64,000 bases of DNA from assembly GCF_902635505.1 (NCBI RefSeq), contig NC_045428.1, forward strand, positions 435,341,106 to 435,405,105, given 5' to 3'. The notes beneath the pieces are model-generated. The model had not been told where the DNA came from. It did no database searches and saw only the letters and a list, made by a program, of their open reading frames with translations. Position numbers and translations under genes: made by a program. This DNA is from Sarcophilus harrisii (taxonomy: Eukaryota > Chordata > Mammalia > Dasyuromorphia > Dasyuridae). Shown piece by piece: positions 57,388 through 64,000 of the stretch; the stretch's first letter is position 1; each line of letters starts with the position of its first letter.

Positions 57388-60300
57388 TCAGAACTGGTCA
57401 TCATATAGTATTGTTGTTGAAGTATATAATGATCTCCTGGTCCTGCTCATTTCACTCAGCATCAGTTCGTGTAAGTCTCTCCAGGCCTTTCTGAAATCAT
57501 CCTGTTGGTCATTTCTTACAGAACAGTAATATTCCATAATATTCATATACCACAATTTATTCAGCCATTCTCCAACTGATGGACATCCATTCAGTTTCCA
57601 GTTTCTAGCCACTACAAAAAGGGCTGCCACAAACATTCGTGCACATACAGGTCCCTTTCCCTTCTTTATAATCTCTTTGGGATATAATCCCAGTAGTAAC
57701 ACTGCTGGATCAAAGGGTATGCACAGTTTGATAACTTTTTGAGCATAGTTCCAAACTACTCTCCAAAATGGTTGGATTCGTTCACAACTCCACCAACAAT
57801 GCATCAATGTCCCAGTTTTCCCGCATCCCCTCCAACAATCATCATTATTTTTTCCTGTCATCTTAGCCAATCTGACAGGTGTGTAGTGGTATCTTAGAGT
57901 TGTCTTAATTTGCATTTCTCTGATTAATAATGACTTGGAGCATCTTTTCATATGACTAGAAATAGTTTCAATTTCTTCATCTGAGAATTGTCTGTTCATA
58001 TCCTTTGACCATTTTTCAATTGGAGAATGGCTTGATTTTTTATAAATTAGAGTTAATTCTCTATATATTTTGGAAATGAGGCCTTTATCAGAACCTTTGA
58101 CTGTAAAAATATTTTCCCAGTTTATTGCTTCCCTTCTAATCTTGTCTGCATTAGTTTTGTTTGTACAAAAACTTTTCAGTTTGGTATAATCGAAATTTTC
58201 TATTTTGTGATCAGTAATGATCTCTAGTTCTGCTTTGGTCATAAAGACCTTCCCCTTCCACAGGTCTGAGAGGTAAACTATCCTATGTTCCTCTAATTTA
58301 TTAATAATTTCATTCTTTATGCCTAGGTCATGAACCCATTTTGACCTTATCTTGGTGTACGGCGTTAAGTATGGATCAATGCCTAGTTTCTGCCATATTA
58401 GTTTCCAATTTTCCCAGCAATTTTTATCAAACAGTAAGTTCTTATCCCAAAAGCTGGGATCTTTGGGTTTGTCAAAGACTAGGTTGCTATATTTGTTGAC
58501 TGTTTTATCCCTTGAACCTAATCTATTCCACTGATCAACTAATCTATTCCTTAGCCAATACCAAATAGTTTTGGTAACTGCTGCTCTATAATATAATTTT
58601 AGATCTGGTACAGCTAAGCCACCTTCATTTGATTTTTTTTTCATTAATTCCCTTGAAATTCTTGACCTTTTGTTTTTCCATATGAACTTTGTTGTTATTT
58701 TTTCTAGGTCATTAAAATAGTTTTTTGGGAGTCTGATTGGTATAGCGCTAAATAAATAGATTAGTTTAGGTAATATTGTCATCTTTATTATATTTGCTCG
58801 CCCTATCCAAGAGCATTTAATATTTTTCCAATTGGTTAGATCAGACTTAATTTGTGTGAAAAGTGGTCTGTAATTTTGCTCATAAAGTTTCTGATTTTCC
58901 CTTGGCAGATAGATTCCTAAATATTTTATATTATCAGTAGTTACTTTAAATGGAATTTCTCTTTGTAACTCTGACTGTTGGATTTTGTTAGTGATATATA
59001 AGAATGCTGATGACTTATGTGGGTTTATTTTATAACCAGCAACTTTGCTAAAGTTGTGGATTATTTCTAATAACTTTTTAGCAGAATCTCTGGGGTTCTC
59101 TAAGTATACCATCATGTCATCGGCAAAGAGTGATAATTTGGCTTCCTCATTGCCTATTCTTATTCCTTTAATCTCTTTCTCAGCTCTTATTGCTATAGCT
59201 AGCGTTTCTAATACAATATTAAATAGTAACGGTGATAGTGGGCAACCTTGTTTCACTCCAGATCTTATTGGGAATGGTTGCAGTTTGTCTCCATTACATA
59301 TGATGCTTACTGATGGTTTTAAATAGATGCTGCTGATTATTTTAAGGAAAAGTCCATTTATTCCTATACTCTCAAGTGTTTTTAATAGGAATGGATGTTG
59401 GATTTTATCAAATGCTTTTTCTGCATCTATTGAGATGATCATATGGTTTTTGTTAATTTGGTTATTAACATGGCCAATTATATTGATAGTTTTCCTAATA
59501 TTGAACCAGCCCTGCATTCCTGGTATAAATCCTACTTGATCATAGTGTATTATCTTGGAGATGATTTTCTGTAGTCTTTTTGCTAATATCTTATTTAAGA
59601 TTTTAGCATCAATATTCATTAGGGAGATTGGTCTATAATTTTCTTTCTCTGTTTTCAGCCTACCTGGTTTAGGTATCAGTACCATGTCTGTGTCATAGAA
59701 GGAATTTGGTAGGACTCCTTCATTCCCTATTTTATCAAATAATTTATATAGCATTGGGGCCAATTGTTCTTTAAATGTTTGGTAAAATTCACATGTAAAT
59801 CCATCTGGTCCTGGGGATTTTTTCTTAGGGAGTTGTTTAATTGCCTGTTCTATTTCTTTTTCTGAAATGGGACTATTCAAGCAATTTACTTCCTCCTCTG
59901 TTGTCTGGGAAGTCTATATTTTTGGAGGTAGTCATCCATTTCACTTAGGTTATCAAATTTATTGGCATAAAGTTGAGCAAAATAACTCCTTATTATTTCT
60001 CTAATTTCCTCTTCATTGGTGGAAAGTTCTCCCTTTTCATTTTTAAGACTACTAATTTCATTTTCCTCCCTCCTTTTTCTAATCAGATTTACCAAAGGCT
60101 TATCTATTTTATTGGCTTTTTCATAGAACCAACTCTTAGTTTTATTAATTAGTTCAATAGTTTTTTTACTTTCAATATTTTTAATTTCTCCTTTTAATTT
60201 TAGAATTTCCAATTTAGTATTTGATTGGGGGTTTTTAATTTGGTCTTTTTTTAGTTTTTTTAGTTGCAAGCCCAATTCATTAATCTTTTCTTTCTCTGTT

Positions 60301-61220
60301 TTATTCAAGTAAGCCTCTAAGGATATAAAATTCCCTCTTATTACCGCTTTGGCTGCATCCCACAAATTTTGGTATGATGTCTCATCATTGTCATTATCTT
60401 GAGTGAAATTATTAATTGTATCTATAATTTGCTGCTTCACCCAATCATTCTTTAAGATGAGATTGTTTAGTTTCCAATTACTTTTTGGTCTATTTCCCCC
60501 TAACTTTTTGTTGAATGTAGTTTTTATTGCATCATGATCTGAAAAGAAAGCATTTACTATTTCTGCTTTCTTGCATTTAATTTTGAGGTCTTTATGTCCT
60601 AATATATGGTCAATTTTTGAATAGGTTCCATGAACTGCTGAGAAGAAAGTATATTCCTTTCTATCTCCATTCAATTTTCTCCAAAGATCCAACATACCTA
60701 ATTTTTCTAATATTCTATTTACTTCTTTAATTTCTTTCTTATTTGTTTTGTGGTTTGATTTGTCTAATTCTGAGAGTGCAAGGTTGAGATCTCCCACTAT
60801 TACAGTTTTGTTGTCTATTTCTTCTTGCAACTCTCTTAACTTCTCCTTTAGGAAGTTGGATGCCATACCACTTGGTGCATATATGTTTAATATTGATATT
60901 GCTTCGTTGTTTATGCTACCCTTTAGCAGGATGTAGTTTCCTTCCTTATCTCTTTTAATTAGATCAATTTTTGCTTTTGCTTGATCTGAGATAAGGATGG
61001 CTACCCCTGCTTTTTTGACTTCACCTGAAGCATAATAGATTTTGCTCCAGCCTTTTACCTTTACTCTATATGTATCCCCCTGCTTTAAATGTGTTTCTTG
61101 TAAACAACATATTGTAGGGTTCTGACTTTTGATCCAGTCTGCTATCTGCCTCCTCTTTATGGGGGAGTTCATCCCATTCACATTTACGGTTAGAATTACT
61201 AAATCTGTATTTCCTGCCAT
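57388..61220 (-). pseudogene. L1 ORF2 (endonuclease-reverse transcriptase), one frameshift
   Basis: ORF2 protein nicks the target and copies the L1 RNA at the nick. The first open part (61,220-59,886, 444 codons) starts MAGNTDLVILTVNVNGMNSP with a good start context (A at -3, G at +4). It has the endonuclease residues N13, E42 (QETHL), the VGDLN block near 143 and SDHDA. The second part (59,880-57,388, 830 codons) has [20 protein letters not shown] (residues 252-255), KYLGI and the Cys motif C682-x3-C-x7-H-x4-C, and ends at a TGA. Joined length is about 1,275 codons, as in human L1. Comparison with the LPR-x-EE(E)V block of L1 points to loss of one base near 59,901-59,903. Apart from this no stop interrupts it. 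Confidence 0.93.
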
Positions 61221-61738
61221 CCTAATAACCCCAGATTATGCTTTACTTTTTCTTGCCTCCCCCAACCCTCTTTCCCCTTTTAAACTTATGTACCCCTCTT
61301 GTATCACGATGCTTACCCTCTTTATAATCCCTCCCTCCCCCCCTTTGAGTCTTTCCCCCTTCCTTCCCTTATTACTCTTTTTCTTTTCCCTTTTCCTCTC
61401 CCCCGTTTTTAATGAGGCGAGAGAGAATTTTCTCTAAAACAAATGTCAATTATTTTTTCTTTGAGCCAACTCTGATGAGAGTAAGATTCACACAATGTTC
61501 CTCCCCCTCTCTAAATTCCCTCAGATATGATAAGTTTCCTTAGCCTCTTTGTGGGATGTGGTTTCCCTCTTTTTATCCCTCCTTCCCACCTTATTCTGCC
61601 ATCATCCCTTTTCCATATCTACTTCCCTTTTTTATGTTATATCAGTACAATCAAATTATACATGTATTCTTTTTGTATATCCACAACAGAAATACAATTC
61701 TCAAGAGTTATTTTTACCTTTTCTGCATCTCTTGAGTT
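61221..61738 (-). other. L1 inter-ORF spacer
   Basis: About 518 bp between the ORF1 stop and the ORF2 start, with no long frame in sense. The 200 bases before ORF2 are purine-rich in sense (runs of GGGGA and GGGAGGG). The spacer is much longer than the roughly 60 bp of human L1. Confidence 0.75.
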
Positions 61739-62612
61739 CTATTCTTGGAGATCAAATTTTTTGTTTAGTTCTGGTTTTTTCTTCAGAAACAAATGGAATT
61801 CATTTGTTTCATTAAATGTCCATCTTCTTCCCTGGAAGAAAATGCTCAGCTTAGCTGGGTAGTTTATTCTTGGCTGCATCTCAAGTTCTTGTGCCTTTCG
61901 GAATATCATATTCCAGGCCCTTCTTTCCTTTAATGTAGAGGCAGCCAGATCTTGGGTGATCCTTATTGTGGCACCTCGGTATTTAAATGGTTTTTTTTTG
62001 GCTGCTTGTAAAATTTTTTCCTTAATCTGATAGTTCTGAAATTTTGGCCACAATATTCCTTGGGGTTTTTATTTTAGGGTTTCTTTCAGAAGGTGTTCGA
62101 TGAATTCTTTCAATGCCTATTTTACCTTCTGATTCTATTACATCTGGGCAGTTCTCTTTGATGATTTCTTGTAAAATAGTATCTAGGCTCTTTTTTTCAT
62201 CATAGTTTTCGGAAAGTCCAATAATCCTCAGATTATCTCTCCTAGATCTATTTTCCAAGTCTGTCGTTTTTGCAAGTAGATAATTCATGGTTTTTTCCAG
62301 TTTGTCATTTTTTTGTTTTTGCTTGACTGATTCTTGCTGTCTCAATGAATCATTAGTTTCTATTTGTTCAGTTCTAATTTTTAAAGAATTATTTTCTTCA
62401 TTAGCTTTTTTTACTTCTTTCTGTATATGTCCAATTGAGTTTTTAAATGTATTGTTTTGGTCTGTGGAATTTTTTTTCCATTTCACTAATTTTTTTTTTT
62501 TTAGTGAATTATTTTCTTTTTCCAATTCACAGATCCTACTTTCTTGCGAGTTCTTTGTCTTTTCCAATTCGCACATCCTACTTTCTAATGAATTCTTTAT
62601 TTTTTCCAATTC
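61739..62612 (-). pseudogene. L1 ORF1, 5'-truncated and frameshifted
   Basis: ORF1 protein is the trimeric RNA-binding chaperone of L1. The sequence enters in the coiled coil. Two 42-bp (14-codon) repeats with the pattern CELEKxKNSxESR lie at about 62,520-62,603, followed by more heptads. The RRM-like part has DLENRSRRDNLRIIGL and ends with PRNIVAK. The C-terminal domain continues in another frame (62,053-61,739) with IKEKILQAAKKKPFKYRG, ITQDLAASTLKERRAW and YPAKLSIFFQGRRW. One extra A in an AAAA run near 62,041-62,047 explains the frame change. The N-terminus is missing because of 5' truncation; the first codon shown is not a real start. Confidence 0.9.
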
Positions 62613-62624
62613 ACCAATTCACTT

Positions 62625-62642
62625 ACCAATGATATCACTTTT
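62625..62642. repeat. Target-site duplication of the young L1, right
   Basis: Exact copy of 56,906-56,923. It is flanked by inverted 11-bp arms (62,614-62,624 and 62,643-62,653). Confidence 0.95.
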
Positions 62643-62690
62643 AAGTGAATTGGATTTAAGTAAGACAAAATCCATGCTTCTACTCCTTGC

Positions 62691-62895
62691 TAGTGTTTTT
62701 GAGCTATGTTTACAAAGGAATTCTTCCTAATATAGTAAATGAAAAGGGGTATTTTCACAGTTAGATATTATATCTTTTAAATTTTTTTTATATAAATGGA
62801 TTTGAACATGTGACGAATGCCTCTGACAATGGTATTGCCCAATGTATGAAAGTCTGGAAAATCTGTTTTTGGAAAGGTGCATGAAAATGTCTTGA
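62691..62895. other. Unresolved sequence
   Basis: Nothing recognised. Confidence 0.4.
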
Positions 62896-63095
62896 AAATA
62901 CTGTAGAAAGATGACTAATATGGAAATATGTTTAAAAGGATTGTACATGTATAACCTAGATCAGACTGCTTGCTATCTTGGGGAGGAGGGAGGAAAAAGA
63001 GGAAGAGAGAAAAAATTTGGAACTCAAAATCTTACAGAAATGAATGTTGTAATGTTTTATATGTAATTTTTAAAAATACATTTAAGTAGAGATTA
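62896..63095 (+). mobile_element. L1 3' UTR tail
   Basis: 'gactaatatggaaatatgtt', 'cttgctatcttggggaggag', 'gaactcaaaatcttacagaa' and 'atgaatgttgtaatg', with a diverged A-rich end. It is less than 300 bp from the young L1 but in the opposite direction and older. Confidence 0.8.

Positions 63096-63096
<1 letters not shown>

Positions 63097-63126
<30 letters not shown>
63097..63126. repeat. (GA)15 microsatellite
   Basis: Clean dinucleotide run directly after the L1 tail. Confidence 0.95.
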
Positions 63127-63130
<4 letters not shown>

Positions 63131-64000
63131 CATATTAATAATTTTTCTCTAACTGGGACCCATCTGCTAATAATATGATTAGAAGTCTCTTTGATTGGCT
63201 ACATGACTGGAATTGCCTTAAAAAATACTACCCAATCAGAGCCCCAACTGTCTTCCTTAATTATTCTCTCTTGATGGATCTCTATCTACTCTTGATCTGA
63301 CTCCTTCCTAGATGGCATTCAATAAGACACAATCAATATTCTAAGAAGAGAGTCCCTGGACTCTCTAGGTCCTCTAGAGAGGGTCCTCTCTAGGTCCCTC
63401 TAGAGACCTCTGGGTCCTCTATTTTGGTATATAGATGAAGACATTAATCTGTAAGCTCTGGTACACATGGGCTTTAAAAAATCAAGAGAACAAACTTCCA
63501 GGAATCTGGGTGCCAGCGTCAAAATTAGGTTTTGTTGTTAGCTCAACATGAATACTCAGAGAATGACCTTGAGGAGTGACATTCAGTACTTGGCTCAAAA
63601 GTGACTGAGACAAGTACTCACTTGGCAATCATACCAAATCTGGATGTGAACTTAGTCTGATGCTATGCAGAGACTGCAATGGGACATGGGACAAGGGTAC
63701 CATGAGATGGGACAGAGAAATGTATGTATTTTGGTTATTGTAAAGTAAACATCCCTTTATAAAAACTAATTGATGTAAAGTGGTGAAAGAGGATTTGGAT
63801 GCTAGTCATGATTAGCTTGAACCAAGGGAAGAGTTACTATAACCACACAGGGTACCCTTAGAACCTTGAGAACAATATCTAGTATATCCAATATAACCAG
63901 GGAATGCTCTCTTTGGAATACTGGCCAGAGAATACTTGCTATATTTATTTATTTATTTACATTGCAGTCTTTTCCCAATATCCCTCCTCTTCTGGTGCAT
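63127..64000. other. Unresolved, with a small palindromic tandem repeat
   Basis: 63,347-63,420 holds 'ctctctaggtcctctagaga' units (see findings). The rest shows no repeat or gene that I recognise. Confidence 0.5.

Larger units (their letters stand above)
56924..62624 (-). mobile_element. L1: Young L1 retrotransposon, 5'-truncated, about 5.7 kb
   Basis: Layout in sense (read right to left): truncated ORF1 (from 62,609), a spacer of about 518 bp, ORF2 (61,220 to 57,388), a 3' UTR of about 400 bp, and an A-rich tail (about 56,924-56,985) with AATAAA just before it. A perfect 18-bp target duplication flanks it. The conserved order, long open frames and exact duplication show a fairly recent insertion. 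The 5' UTR and promoter are lost, so it cannot be a source copy. ORF1 has one frameshift and ORF2 one. The closest relatives in the window are the tails at 20.8, 39.9 and 44.0 kb. Confidence 0.95.
56875..62690 (-). repeat. Dispersed repeat family X copy, target of the young L1
   Basis: 56,875-56,923 reads 'ttgttgttcatcctttgttc' and 'caagaggaccaatgatatca'. 62,643-62,690 reads 'aagtgaattggatttaagta' and 'agacaaaatcc'. Joined across the L1 they give the outer end of the complement of the 26.4-kb copy. Confidence 0.7.

Noticed and set aside
57189-57404. 71-codon minus-strand frame after ORF2
   Set aside because: Runs mostly through the L1 3' UTR in a different frame; not seen as a domain in any L1.
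58352-60936. Plus-strand open frames of 60-93 codons
   Set aside because: Antisense shadows of the L1 ORF2 coding sequence.
61129-62730. Plus-strand frames of up to 147 codons, rich in F, S and L
   Set aside because: Antisense of L1 ORF1 and of the purine-rich spacer.

Overview
The window looks like a non-genic (intergenic or deep intronic) stretch of a marsupial genome. This rests on three repeat groups. The first is many tRNA-derived CORE-SINEs of the marsupial MAR1/MON type. The second is abundant old L2 and MIR copies with long conserved 3' halves. The third is L1 copies whose ORF2 C-terminus and 3' UTR are of a marsupial kind. The DNA is AT-rich, with many (CA)n, (TA)n, (GA)n and poly-A/T tracts. 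I found no host protein-coding exon, tRNA or rRNA gene that I could support. The species cannot be fixed from the sequence.

The main object is a young, 5'-truncated L1 on the minus strand (56,924-62,624). It has a truncated ORF1, an almost intact ORF2 with endonuclease, reverse transcriptase and Cys-rich domains, a 3' UTR, an A-rich tail and a perfect 18-bp target-site duplication. ORF2 is split by what looks like a single-base deletion. The L1 landed inside another dispersed repeat (called 'family X' here), which has three more copies at about 26.4, 32.2 and 54.7 kb. An 11-bp inverted copy of the flank sits at its 5' junction.

Region by region: 0-9 kb holds MIR, L2, a hAT-like fragment, L1 tails, a possible solo LTR and an L1/HAL1-like ORF1-only copy. 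9-15 kb holds a retropseudogene of ribosomal protein S21, a 5'-half L1 remnant and a second hAT-like piece. 15-28 kb is dense in MIR, L2 and CORE-SINE, with nested L1 tails and an 84-bp duplication. 28-37 kb holds purine/pyrimidine tracts, L2 ORF2 fragments and SINEs. 37-50 kb holds nested SINE/L1 and L2/L1 copies, a 350-bp polypurine tract and a foldback sequence. 50-56 kb is the most repeat-poor part. 56-64 kb holds the young L1 and its surroundings.

Nothing here works together as a gene system. The value of the window is the insertion record: which element landed in which, and a few short duplications and inversions that known repeats do not explain.
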